From Neobacillus ginsengisoli (GTDB lineage Bacteria > Bacillota > Bacilli > Bacillales_B > DSM-18226), in contig NZ_JAUSTW010000008.1 in the NCBI RefSeq assembly GCF_030813055.1, positions 62,001-126,000 on the forward strand: a stretch of 64,000 bases of DNA, in the 5' to 3' direction. Numbering within the stretch: the stretch's first letter is position 1; every line of letters begins with the position of its first letter. The notes under the pieces were generated by a model. The model saw nothing but the letters and a program-made list of their open reading frames with translations. It was not told where the DNA came from and did not search any database. The position numbers were made by a program, and so were the translations under genes. Shown in pieces: positions 24,638 to 32,398 of the stretch.

Positions 24638-25707
24638 ATCCATCTCCTCCATGTTTCGATTGTTAGGACTTCTTGTGGAATCCGCTTATTTTCCTGCCAT
24701 AATTGCAGTAGTAGAGATTGCTCCTCTTCCTTAAACCATTGAAAAAATAAATCACGGTGCTTGATGTTTTGGGTTTGCCCGATTTTCTGGTCATTCCTTT
24801 GTTCTAGACACTCAAGCATTTTCCGATAAATTTTTAAGGCAGGCTGTATACAGCAATCCGGATATTTTTCAATAAGCCGAATGAGGACCCCGTATCCTGC
24901 AGCATCAAGGTCTCCTGCGTAATAGAAAAGATAGGATTTTGGCGGAAACATTCGAAAGAAAAAGGAAAAGCTCCGTTCAATTTTCGTCCCTTCACCATAA
25001 ATAATCAGTTCAGGTTCATAATCTAGTTTATTTTCTTCCAATAACTTAATGGAAGTATGGAAGAAAGATAGATTTTCAACAATCAGTACCCTCTGAATAT
25101 CTTTTATTTCTTTCCCTTGTTTCATCCAAAATACAAAAGGCTCCCCGTAGTTCACCATTTTAAGTTGGTCTTCTGATATTCCAATTCGAGCTAAAAAGCC
25201 TTTTCCTTCAGGAAAGCTATCACTGTCTAGTAAGAATTTTTCATGGCCAAGGAGCTCGAGGCTTCTTTCTTCGTATGACACTATTTCCCGTTCCTGACTG
25301 GATTGGAGAAAAGTATATAAATGCTGAATTCGATCCCATTCTTCTTTCGTTTGCCATTCGGGATGCCGTTCATAAAAGGAAAAATCAAACTGATCACTTA
25401 ATTTCATCATCGCGAGACGATCCCATTTGATTACCTGAACTTTTATATTCACCCAGTAATATAATGGTAGAGCTGGTATTCTTCCATTATATTGATTATT
25501 TTGAATAGGGATCAGTTGTCCCTCACCCTGCAATGTTTCAATTGCACGATAAAACAACGAATAACCATCCATTTCAAAATAATCATCCAAAAGCTTCCGC
25601 AATTGTAGTTCTAAATCGTTTATATTTATTTTCTTTTTTTGTTTAGGGTGTTGAATATCAGCTATAAAACCTCTCACCCGTGTTTCAATGATATCGATTG
25701 TATTCAC
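24634..25707 (-). CDS. jetD: Wadjet JetD, Toprim/TOPO-VI-like nuclease
   Basis: 357 aa. The C-terminal half has the Toprim elements: VLIVENLSFFHTS (conserved Glu, near residue 208), and FYYAGDLDAAGYGVLIRLIE (DxD, near 260-280), with an N-terminal winged-helix-like domain as in JetD. JetD cleaves plasmid DNA that JetABC has engaged. It is the first gene here, giving the order D-A-B-C rather than the A-B-C-D order of type I operons, so this is probably one of the other Wadjet types. The start GTG 25707 sits on top of its own AGGTG; the true start may be a few codons further in. Confidence 0.9.
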   Translation of the reverse strand: MNTIDIIETRVRGFIADIQHPKQKKKININDLELQLRKLLDDYFEMDGYSLFYRAIETLQGEGQLIPIQNNQYNGRIPALPLYYWVNIKVQVIKWDRLAMMKLSDQFDFSFYERHPEWQTKEEWDRIQHLYTFLQSSQEREIVSYEERSLELLGHEKFLLDSDSFPEGKGFLARIGISEDQLKMVNYGEPFVFWMKQGKEIKDIQRVLIVENLSFFHTSIKLLEENKLDYEPELIIYGEGTKIERSFSFFFRMFPPKSYLFYYAGDLDAAGYGVLIRLIEKYPDCCIQPALKIYRKMLECLEQRNDQKIGQTQNIKHRDLFFQWFKEEEQSLLLQLWQENKRIPQEVLTIETWRRWM

Positions 25708-25767
25708 CTACTTAAAACTTCTTAGTGTCATGAATAGACTCCTAATACCCATTTTGGACATCCTTAT

Positions 25768-25797
25768 ATTATAAACTAGTTACGATATGGTTGGTAA
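25768..25797 (-). promoter_or_regulatory. Candidate promoter of the Wadjet operon
   Basis: On the minus strand TTACCA (-35-like, 25797-25792) and TATAAT (-10, 25773-25768) are 18 bases apart, about 60 bases before jetD. Confidence 0.5.
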
Positions 25798-25816
25798 ATG
25801 AATTTTTCTTGATAGA

Positions 25817-25975
25817 ATGGTTTCTGCAAATGGTCCATTACAACAAGGAGTTCACCCTAAAGTCGTTTCCGAACATTTAGGTCATTCGACGATTGGAATT
25901 ACGATGGATACGTACACTCACGTATTGCCGAACATGCAAAAAGAAGCTGCCCAGCAATTTGAGAGCTTAAAAAAT
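25817..25975 (+). pseudogene. C-terminal remnant of a tyrosine recombinase (integrase)
   Basis: The frame reads LQQGVHPKVVSEHLGHSTIG, then ITMDTYTHVLPNMQKEAAQQ. HxLGHSTIG...TYTHV is the box II of phage-type integrases, with the catalytic His/Arg region lost upstream and the Tyr nucleophile present (TYTHV). No ribosome site; the upstream frame is closed. It stands back to back with the Wadjet operon, so the defence genes likely came in with an integrative element. Confidence 0.85.
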
Positions 25976-26149
25976 AACATATTCAAAGTCGTATCCTTTA
26001 TCACAACAATAAACATAGCAACCCTTGATTCCCCTGGTCATTAAGGTTTTATACGTATTACGAACAAGTTCATTTAGCGGATCAGCTTTCCCCTTCTTGG
26101 GCTTAGCAGGTTTAGCTCCTTTATCTTTAAACTCATCTCTTCTAACAAT
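25967..26149 (-). pseudogene. C-terminal remnant of a DUF2075 DNA/RNA helicase
   Basis: Between stops the minus strand reads RDEFKDKGAKPAKPKKGKAD, then PLNELVRNTYKTLMTRGIKG and CYVYCCDKGYDFEYVIF. The NTYKTLMTRGxKGCYVY block is the conserved end of DUF2075 / DNA-RNA helicase domain proteins, which are frequent in defence islands (Schlafen/GIY-YIG contexts). Only about 60 codons remain. Confidence 0.65.
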
Positions 26150-26441
26150 TTATGGAATTAATTGAATGTTTAATTAAAATATTTACTTCTATCCAGTTAA
26201 GTGTAGCCGATTCACAGTTCGAATAATCCATCCTGGCTTCTCACTTAGGTTTTTGTTAAGTTTACTTTTGTAACCATCTCCAAATATCTTCAATAAATTC
26301 CTCTTTTGATTATATTATTTACTATCCCCGTTCCCCAAAACTTCTACGTACGGTGATAGTTACCAATTTTTACTAATAATATTGTGTGAAAATGAAGGTT
26401 ATTATAATTAAGGAAATTATATGGAAATGGAGGGATCGACA

Positions 26442-26711
26442 TTGAAAAGATTGTTCACAATTTTGCTATCTTTTGGCCTGGTTCTAAGCTTTTCCTTTGG
26501 TTCAACCAACAATGCTGAGGCGAAGACAGTGATTAAAAAATATAAAAACTGTGCGCAAATGCATAAAGATTACAAAGGTGGCGTTGCACGAACATCTTCT
26601 GTTAAAAACAAAGGAAGAAAAACAAAATTTAAGCCTTTTGTTTCAAAAGCACTATATAATGCAAACAAAAACTTAGATCGTGATCACGATTTCATTGCTT
26701 GTGAACGCTAA
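26442..26711 (+). CDS. Secreted excalibur calcium-binding protein
   Basis: 89 aa from TTG 26442, 7 bases after GGAGGG (the ATGs 15-21 bases upstream overlap that site). LKRLFTILLSFGLVLSFSFG then STNNAEAKT is a Sec signal peptide with a plausible AEA cleavage site. The C-terminal domain YKNCAQMHKDYKGGVARTSS...LDRDHDFIACER is an excalibur domain: DRDHDFIACE is the Ca-binding DxDxDGxxCE-type loop, and NCAQMHKDYKGGV its start. Such small secreted proteins are frequent in Bacillus; role unknown. Confidence 0.85.
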   Translation: MKRLFTILLSFGLVLSFSFGSTNNAEAKTVIKKYKNCAQMHKDYKGGVARTSSVKNKGRKTKFKPFVSKALYNANKNLDRDHDFIACER

Positions 26712-26744
26712 GCATTAATTTGGGACCGTACACCTTTATTTCTA

Positions 26745-26882
26745 GAACTATTCAAAAGGTATTTCCAAATCTTTCATGTGACTGTTAATAAAAATTACTG
26801 TGGGGTAACTGATAATGCAGAATGGATTGTAGAGAGACCGAATGCAACTGCCATTGATTGTATTTTACCCCTTGGTACTTGA
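26745..26882 (+). pseudogene. Remnant of a peptidase G1 (eqolisin-like) domain
   Basis: The frame reads KRYFQIFHVTVNKNYCGVTD, then NAEWIVERPNATAIDC, before a stop. AEWIVERP is the highly conserved strand of the G1/eqolisin family that contains the catalytic Glu. No start or ribosome site remains. Confidence 0.5.
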
Positions 26883-26996
26883 CTAATTATTACAATGATC
26901 TATTTACCAACATCTATTATTGAGTAGACGATGGTACGCTTTTTCATCTAGAAATTCATCAAATGGTACTACCGAATATATTTCTTCATGATTCCA

Positions 26997-27131
26997 CTAG
27001 TACCTTGTCTTACTCAAACCATTGTTTTTTAAGTAGACCGGCATAAACGTGCCATATACTGCATTTCCCATATAAGAAACGAAGAATAAACCAAGAAATA
27101 GGAAATAGATACGAGTGTATTTTTCACTCAA
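26997..27131 (-). pseudogene. N-terminal remnant of an MFS transporter
   Basis: TTG 27131 has GAGGTGA 5 bases before it. The frame reads LSEKYTRIYFLFLGLFFVSY, then MGNAVYGTFMPVYLKNNGLS, then a stop. This is a classical first membrane segment and loop of a major facilitator transporter; the gene is cut after 44 codons. Confidence 0.6.
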
Positions 27132-27451
27132 GATGTTCACCTCAAACTAAGGATTATTTTTATTCTACTTCCATAACCGATAACAGTCTATGTCCCAATG
27201 CTAAGTTATTAAGTTTCGAACCACTGATCGCGATTTTGGCTCAGCCTGTATGGGGAAGTTAGAACATAATTTGGTTCTTTACCATTCCTCTAACCAAAAT
27301 AAATTCTTTCTTCTACCCTTTTGGTGATTCTGATTTACTTCCTTGTTTTTTCTATTTCATATTTAATATCTGCCACCTCAATCCTATCTCCTATAAAAAA
27401 GATAAAATTAGCAGTTCTATTTTTAATCAATAATAATTAACTGTTTACCTT

Positions 27452-27571
27452 TTACAACATAAGCTTACTAGGATCACTCTCAGGTCCCTCAAATCTCACA
27501 TCTTCATTTATTGCTTCAAAATGTTTACGTGCAAATGCTATCTTCGCTTGCTCTTCTGGACGAAGAAACCC
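27452..27571 (-). pseudogene. C-terminal remnant, possibly of a restriction-type helicase
   Basis: The frame reads GFLRPEEQAKIAFARKHFEA, then INEDVRFEGPESDPSKLML, and stops. The RPEEQAKI..ARKHFEAI tail resembles the ends of DEAD/DEAH helicase subunits of type III-like restriction systems; this comes from memory and is weak. Confidence 0.35.
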
Positions 27572-27954
27572 TCAATGTTTGTACCTTTTGTTTCGAATTT
27601 TTTTTAAATAAAATCAATTTGTATTAAAATAACCACCTTAACATACCTCATGCGGTAGTAAAAACTATTGGTATTGGAAGTAATTATTGGATTTAATTAA
27701 ATTTCTGGTTTCTATTTTGTAATATTATTGCAACAAATAGGACCAAAGCACCAATAGGTATCCTACTGGGCTTTTTGAGGCTAAATAGACCATAAGAAAG
27801 ATAAATTTTTTAATTATTCAGTAAACTAAGAAATATCATTGTAATATAATTGCCATTTATGTAAACGAGTTAACATCTCTCTGTTATTTGCCTATTAGGA
27901 ATCCGTGTTACGATTATGAAAAATTAGCAGACAAAGAACATGGGGGATAAAAGA

Positions 27955-28662
27955 ATGCTAACTAAAATTAAAATATTAATAGCAGTTGCTGTTCTCTCAG
28001 GAACGGTGAGTGCTAATGTACAAGCTGCAACGGTTCAAAATGGGGACACCCTATCAACCGTTAAACATACATCTTTAGATAACAACCAGAAGGTAAACGC
28101 TACTACAGACATTATTCACCCTGGGGATCAAGTAACAATTGCACCGGAAAAAAAGTATACCGTTCAACAAGGGGATACATTATGGAGTATTGCTATGGAA
28201 AACCATATGAACATTAAAAAAATCACGGAAGGGAACAAATTCATTTCCGATTTCATTCATACTGAGGATGGCTTAAATAATATTAATAATCCTTTAACAG
28301 AGAAGGATGCTAATCAAGCCAATAATGCAAATGCAACTAATATAAATGCTGCATCAACAAATAGTTCAAGCCCAAAAGAAATAACAGTGAAAGCTACAGC
28401 TTATACAGCTTCATGTGAGGGATGTTCCGGTATTACAGCTACTGGCGTTAATATTAAAGCAAATCCAGATGCGAAGGTCATTGCAGTTGACCCAAAAGTT
28501 ATACCTCTTGGCAGTAAGGTTTATGTTGAAGGCGTGGGTGAAGCAATCGCCGCAGACACTGGCGGTGCGATTAAAGGAAATAGAATTGATGTCTTCGTTC
28601 CTTCCGAACAAGGCGCAATCAACTTTGGGGTAAAATACCTAAAGGTAACAATATTAAATTAA
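27955..28662 (+). CDS. Secreted LysM-3D domain cell-wall protein (YocH-like)
   Basis: 235 aa from ATG 27955, chosen because GGGGGAT stands 6 bases before it. MLTKIKILIAVAVLSGTVSA then NVQA is a signal peptide. One clear LysM domain follows (YTVQQGDTLWSIAMENHMNI, about 67-86), with a degenerate LysM-like repeat before it (VQNGDTLSTV). The C-terminal 3D domain VIAVDPKVIPLGSKVYVEGV...AIAADTGGAIKGNRIDVF has the three conserved Asp (AVD, ADTGG, RIDVF) of YocH/MltA-like muralytic enzymes. It should bind and cleave peptidoglycan outside the cell. A strong terminator follows. Confidence 0.9.
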   Translation: MLTKIKILIAVAVLSGTVSANVQAATVQNGDTLSTVKHTSLDNNQKVNATTDIIHPGDQVTIAPEKKYTVQQGDTLWSIAMENHMNIKKITEGNKFISDFIHTEDGLNNINNPLTEKDANQANNANATNINAASTNSSSPKEITVKATAYTASCEGCSGITATGVNIKANPDAKVIAVDPKVIPLGSKVYVEGVGEAIAADTGGAIKGNRIDVFVPSEQGAINFGVKYLKVTILN

Positions 28663-28698
28663 AGTATGCCTAACGATCTTAGGAACTCTTTTACCAAA

Positions 28699-28743
28699 AA
28701 CACTGCAACCCCTATTGTGTATCATGGGGTTGCAGTGTTTTTT
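28699..28743 (+). terminator. Terminator of the LysM-3D gene
   Basis: AACACTGCAACCCC pairs with GGGGTTGCAGTGTT (14 bp), followed by TTTTT. Confidence 0.85.
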
Positions 28744-28751
28744 AATTTATA

Positions 28752-28863
28752 TCTTTCATGTCCATGAGGGCAGCCACTTATTCATCGTACACATTATCAA
28801 TCGGTGACCCCCAATCCACAATAATGGGCTTTTGTGTCACGCGGTCAAACAATGATACCTTTA
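28752..28863 (-). pseudogene. Second deletion-derivative of helD
   Basis: 28752-28781 matches helD 37559-37588 (TTTCAT-TCCATGAGG-CA-CCACTT) and 28786-28863 matches helD 38461-38540 (ATCGGTGAC, CCAATCCACAATAATGGGCT, GTCACNCGGTCAAA). About 870 bp between these points are missing. A dead fragment. Confidence 0.75.
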
Positions 28864-29023
28864 GAGCCAAAATCTCTACTATCAATTAATGGAAATATAA
28901 TCCTTCACAAATTGCTAGGCGTCCAAACAATTGGCACGATTAACCTTATTTAGTACAACATAAATCAAATATTTGTGCATAAAATGAATTATTAACAAGA
29001 TACAGAATTCAAGGGGGAATGGT

Positions 29024-29473
29024 GTGAAGCAATTAGATAAAAATGTAAACACTTACAAATTTTTAACACCCTTATTCTTTTCTGGAGTTTCCTTCTGCCT
29101 TAGCTTCTACTTTTGCATATTAGGGGTGTCCCTTTATATTTATTCCCTTCCAATCTATGCATTTTTGCTGCTAATCTCCTTATTCCTTTTTTATCAAACT
29201 GATAGGCAATTAAATCATTTCCTGAAAAAGGGAATAACGACATTTACTCAATATCAATTTTATCATTACTGCATTTGCATTTATTTAATGTTATCGTTTG
29301 TATTATTTGGGGTATCCGTTGCCTATCTTCCTTTCTATTACAACGGAGGATTAATTTTTGTTTGGTACTGTGCTCCAATGTCTCTACTTTGCTTCATTAG
29401 TTTCATACAATCGAAAAAACGAATAAATATTTTAAAAAAGAAATTTCAATATAATATTCCAGAAAAGAAATAA
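29024..29473 (+). CDS. Four-segment hypothetical membrane protein
   Basis: 149 aa from GTG 29024 with AAGGGGG 8 bases upstream. Four hydrophobic segments (about residues 13-33, 36-56, 82-104, 111-131) arranged as two hairpins separated by a basic loop (QTDRQLNHFLKKGITTFTQY); the C-terminus is basic (KKRINILKKKFQY). Family not recognised; it could be a small sensor- or transporter-associated protein. Monocistronic, ending in a terminator. Confidence 0.65.
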   Translation: MKQLDKNVNTYKFLTPLFFSGVSFCLSFYFCILGVSLYIYSLPIYAFLLLISLFLFYQTDRQLNHFLKKGITTFTQYQFYHYCICIYLMLSFVLFGVSVAYLPFYYNGGLIFVWYCAPMSLLCFISFIQSKKRINILKKKFQYNIPEKK

Positions 29474-29548
29474 ATAACGGCATTTTATCATGTAATTTAT
29501 TGTGCACTATTTTGACTCGGAGAAGTGCCAAAGTAGTTAATTTTCTAA

Positions 29549-29590
29549 AGTAAAGAGGCAACGACCTTACTCGTTGCCTCTTTACTTTTG
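29549..29590 (+). terminator. Terminator of the four-segment membrane protein gene
   Basis: AGTAAAGAGGCAACGA pairs with TCGTTGCCTCTTTACT (16 bp), followed by a T-rich stretch. Confidence 0.85.
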
Positions 29591-29816
29591 GCATCTTGAG
29601 CAAAAGATAGGTCAGACATATAAAAAATCATTTTTAACTATTCTGTGGTTTAAGAAATTCAATGTAGAAAGCTTTCCTACATAAAAGTTGTCCAATTTGT
29701 GTTCAGTTTATTAAAAAAGTTATTAATGGGGATAATATTGAACAAGACTGGATATATTTGTCTTCATTATTGAAATAATTTCACGCAAATGAATATTAAA
29801 AAAAAGGGGTAAAAAA

Positions 29817-30257
29817 ATGAGGAAAAAATTATTTATCGCCATTATGGGAACACTATTAACACTAAGTCTTGCAGGTTGTGGAGATGCACTAAACAATAGT
29901 CGAAACGATATTCAATCTCAAAAAACTAGTTACACTAAACGTTCTTTAACAGCGCCCTTCTCAGATTTGCTGTATGGATTTTCAGCCATAGAGAAATACG
30001 TAGCAAATGGAGATTATGGTGCTGCAACTACTCTTTCAAATAACCTTTACGATGAATTTCACGACGCCATTCTGCCTCCATTAAGGGCGAAAAAGGGCAA
30101 AGCATATGCAGAACGCATCGATAAAAATTACGATGAGCTGCAAGTGGCCATTTCAAAAAAGGATAAATCTAAAGTCACAGAACTTATCAAGGAAAATCGA
30201 GATAGTCTCAAAACCATTGCTCCCATTTTGGGTGTTTCAGTCATTTCATCAGAATAA
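29817..30257 (+). CDS. Small lipoprotein of unknown function
   Basis: 146 aa. MRKKLFIAIMGTLLTLSLAG followed by CGD is a lipoprotein signal with lipobox SLAGC, so it should be anchored on the outer face of the membrane. The mature part is helical (PFSDLLYGFSAIEKYVANGD, then DEFHDAILPPLRAKKGKAYA), recalling PDGLE- or four-helix-type small lipoproteins. AAAAGGGGT is the ribosome site. Upstream a TTGTCCAATT at 29688-29697 matches the sporulation-type motif seen elsewhere, about 120 bases before the ATG. Followed at 55 bases by another small gene. Confidence 0.7.
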   Translation: MRKKLFIAIMGTLLTLSLAGCGDALNNSRNDIQSQKTSYTKRSLTAPFSDLLYGFSAIEKYVANGDYGAATTLSNNLYDEFHDAILPPLRAKKGKAYAERIDKNYDELQVAISKKDKSKVTELIKENRDSLKTIAPILGVSVISSE

Positions 30258-30312
30258 AGATTGCTCATCCTTGAAGCAAATCTTAAGAACAAAAAGTTAA
30301 GGAGGAAATAAT

Positions 30313-30546
30313 ATGGGAAGCTTTAGCATAAAATTGACGATTGTGGAAGTGATTATCGGAATACTGCTCCTGATTTATGAGTTTTTTACCGGACACCCAT
30401 GGACTGTCGACGGAGTACCATGGACAATGGATGAAAATTTCCACTTTAACCTCGCACTTGGTTTTTTTTCCGCCGCAGGATTCACCTTTATTTTAGGTGC
30501 AATTGTTGGATCTATCCAAAGTAGAGATCAATCGTACAAAGAATGA
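30313..30546 (+). CDS. Two-segment hypothetical membrane protein (77 aa)
   Basis: MGSFSIKLTIVEVIIGILLL, then a short loop with GHPWTVDGVPWTMDENF, then a second membrane segment LALGFFSAAGFTFILGAIVG. The AAGGAGG ribosome site is 7 bases before ATG. It follows the lipoprotein gene by 55 bases and could be co-transcribed. No family known to me; the two WT-rich turns are odd. Confidence 0.6.
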   Translation: MGSFSIKLTIVEVIIGILLLIYEFFTGHPWTVDGVPWTMDENFHFNLALGFFSAAGFTFILGAIVGSIQSRDQSYKE

Positions 30547-30716
30547 TCTCTTTCCTAAAGAAAAAACCTGATTGCCCGGTGGATTGGATATGGAACCACT
30601 TACATTTCACCCCTTACTGAACGTAAACCAGCCTCACCCCTACTCTAGAAGCTGGTTGCTCATCCTATTGTAGAGTTGTTCAGGGGTTAAAACAGTTTTA
30701 TAGAAGGGGGATAAAA

Positions 30717-30818
30717 ATGGAGTCTATACTGTATACTTGTACCTATATTGGATTGTTTGTAGCAGCTATGGGAATCGCCTCATTTATGTATTATAAAATG
30801 ATGACTGAAGAAACCTAA
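30717..30818 (+). CDS. Single-pass membrane microprotein (33 aa)
   Basis: MESILYTCTYIGLFVAAMGI then ASFMYYKMMTEET: one hydrophobic helix with a short charged tail, AAGGGGG 7 bases before ATG and a strong terminator 17 bases after the stop. It stands next to (divergent from) the qox region, where tiny oxidase-associated subunits are common, but no link is shown. Unknown function. Confidence 0.6.
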   Translation: MESILYTCTYIGLFVAAMGIASFMYYKMMTEET

Positions 30819-30835
30819 TCCTTACTTTCATAAAA

Positions 30836-30870
30836 AACGGGCTTTGCTAATTATTCCAGCAAAGCCCGTT
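30836..30870 (+). terminator. Terminator of the 33-aa gene
   Basis: AACGGGCTTTGCT pairs with AGCAAAGCCCGTT (13 bp). Confidence 0.75.
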
Positions 30871-30931
30871 AGCATATTTTCAAGTTGTAACCTTTTCGTT
30901 CGAAGAAAGTATTTCTTATCCTTTGTATCAG

Positions 30932-31021
30932 TTATTCTTTCATTGATTTACTAAACATAATGGTTGTTACGATCAGAGTCACACCAAACAATCCAAGTAT
31001 AAGAAAAAGTCCGTAATCCAT
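30932..31021 (-). CDS. Single-pass membrane microprotein (29 aa) after ctaB
   Basis: MDYGLFLILGLFGVTLIVTT then IMFSKSMKE; AAGGGGTG is 5 bases before ATG. It follows ctaB on the same strand (83-bp gap), the last gene of the qox-ctaB cluster. The size and topology fit accessory subunits of terminal oxidases, but I cannot match it to a known one. Too short for most annotation pipelines. Confidence 0.65.
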   Translation of the reverse strand: MDYGLFLILGLFGVTLIVTTIMFSKSMKE

Positions 31022-31104
31022 TTTTTCACCCCTTCGTACCCTTTAGTTATACCCTTAATGGTAATATTTCATCTTCCACTTATTTCCATTCGCGCAAATC
31101 TTCT

Positions 31105-32013
31105 CTATATGATTCCAATTACCATTGCTGAAAACACCCCTAAAATATAGAACAACGAGCAAATAAACGTCCGTTTTGCCCAAATAAATAAATGGTCTTT
31201 CTCTTTCCACATTCTCCATGTGCAATAAAGAAGAGCACTGTTAAACATGATGGCACCAGCAAGGTAAAAGGTATTAAAATTCCCACTTATGTATAGGACG
31301 ATGGAACAAAGAAATAAAAGAGCCATATACATAAGACTTTGAATTTTGGTTGAACGAGGCCCTTTTACTACAGGCATCATCGGAATCCCTGCCTTTGTAT
31401 ATTCGTTATTCTTGTATAAGGCAAGCGCCCAAGAGTGCGGGGGAGTCCATAGAAAGATCACCAGAAACATTAACCATGCCGTAACATTTAAACTATTCAT
31501 GACGGAAGCCCAGCCAATTAAAATCGGAAACGCGCCAGCCCCTCCACCAATGACGATATTTTGAGGTGTACGGCGTTTTAACCACATCGTATACACAACA
31601 GCATAATAAAAATACCCTACAGCATTTAATAAAGCTGTGAGAGGATTTACAAAGAAAAAAGCGATGACAACAGATAGAACACCTAATACAATACCAAACC
31701 TTAAAACAGATGAGGGATGGATCACCCCTGCAGGAATGGGCCGCTTTGCTGTCCGCTCCATCAAACCATCAATATCTCGGTCATACCACATGTTGATGGC
31801 CGCGGATCCTCCAGCAGACAGCGAAGCACTCAAAAGCATGGCGAAGATGACAAACTTCGAAGGTATCCCTCTTTGTGCAACAAATGCAGCACAAAGGGAA
31901 GTAAAACTAAGCATCATTAATATTTTGGGTTTCGTTACATCTATAAAGGCAGAAATGGTTTGCGTCCAGCGATTTAATCGTGATAGCTGATGAATTTCAT
32001 GAACAACTGCCAC
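31105..32013 (-). CDS. ctaB: Protoheme IX farnesyltransferase (heme O synthase)
   Basis: 302 aa from GTG 32013, ribosome site AAAGGAGTG. Seven to nine membrane segments of the UbiA fold; NMWYDRDIDGLMERTAKRPI (about 94-113) is the prenyl-diphosphate-binding motif with the conserved Asp, and PQNIVIGGGAGAFPILIGW the second conserved loop (DD-like replaced as usual in CtaB/CyoE). It attaches a farnesyl chain to protoheme to make heme O, the precursor of heme A for the adjacent aa3-type oxidase. ctaA is not in the window. It is the fifth gene of the qox operon, after a hairpin at 32044-32077. Confidence 0.92.
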   Translation of the reverse strand: MAVVHEIHQLSRLNRWTQTISAFIDVTKPKILMMLSFTSLCAAFVAQRGIPSKFVIFAMLLSASLSAGGSAAINMWYDRDIDGLMERTAKRPIPAGVIHPSSVLRFGIVLGVLSVVIAFFFVNPLTALLNAVGYFYYAVVYTMWLKRRTPQNIVIGGGAGAFPILIGWASVMNSLNVTAWLMFLVIFLWTPPHSWALALYKNNEYTKAGIPMMPVVKGPRSTKIQSLMYMALLFLCSIVLYISGNFNTFYLAGAIMFNSALLYCTWRMWKEKDHLFIWAKRTFICSLFYILGVFSAMVIGII

Positions 32014-32043
32014 AGATTCCTCACTCCTTTGTGTTTAACTTTC

Positions 32044-32077
32044 ATCGCCCAGCGAGTCATATCCTTCGCTGGGCGAT
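32044..32077. terminator. Hairpin between qoxD and ctaB
   Basis: ATCGCCCAGCGA pairs perfectly with TCGCTGGGCGAT; no long T tail, so it may attenuate or stabilise rather than end transcription. Confidence 0.55.
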
Positions 32078-32083
32078 CAGTTT

Positions 32084-32398
32084 CTATTGAACCACAGAGT
32101 TAAATTCCATAATCCATATTGCTCCGATAACGATTGTTAGAACGAAAACGATACCTAAAATTAATGCTACTGCATTGTATCTAGGTCCTTCTCCTTCACG
32201 AATATGCATGAAGAAAAATAGCTGAATGACAAATTGCAAAGTAGCGGCGATCAAAATACTAATCGTAAGCGCTGTTTTGGCCATCATATGGTTCAAGGCA
32301 AGAACAAGCGGGATGATCGTCAAAATAATCGATAAAACGAAACCAATGACGTACGCTTTGATCGAACCATGTTGTTCAGCGTGTTCGGGATTAGACAT
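32084..32398 (-). CDS. qoxD: Quinol oxidase subunit IV
   Basis: 104 aa with three membrane segments and the typical QFVIQLFFFMHIREGEGPRY motif between the second and third. It is the fourth subunit of the cytochrome aa3-type menaquinol oxidase, the main aerobic terminal oxidase of Bacillus. Its ATG directly follows the qoxC stop (TAAATG), with GGGGTGATG as the ribosome site. Confidence 0.92.
   Translation of the reverse strand: MSNPEHAEQHGSIKAYVIGFVLSIILTIIPLVLALNHMMAKTALTISILIAATLQFVIQLFFFMHIREGEGPRYNAVALILGIVFVLTIVIGAIWIMEFNSVVQ

Larger units (their letters stand above)
26712..27954. other. Long gene-free stretch made of gene remnants
   Basis: No intact gene was seen in 1.2 kb. Separately listed scraps are a peptidase G1 tail, an MFS head and a helicase-like tail. 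A further scrap on the minus strand (about 26900-26990) reads WNHEEIYSVVPFDEFLDEKA, and one on the plus strand (about 27220-27262) reads PLIAILAQPVWGS, resembling an MFS loop. Confidence 0.5.

Noticed and set aside
26320..26365. Possible group II intron 3' end (TACGTACGGTG)
   Set aside because: The short word resembles domain V ends, but no complementary strand, maturase or domain VI was found.
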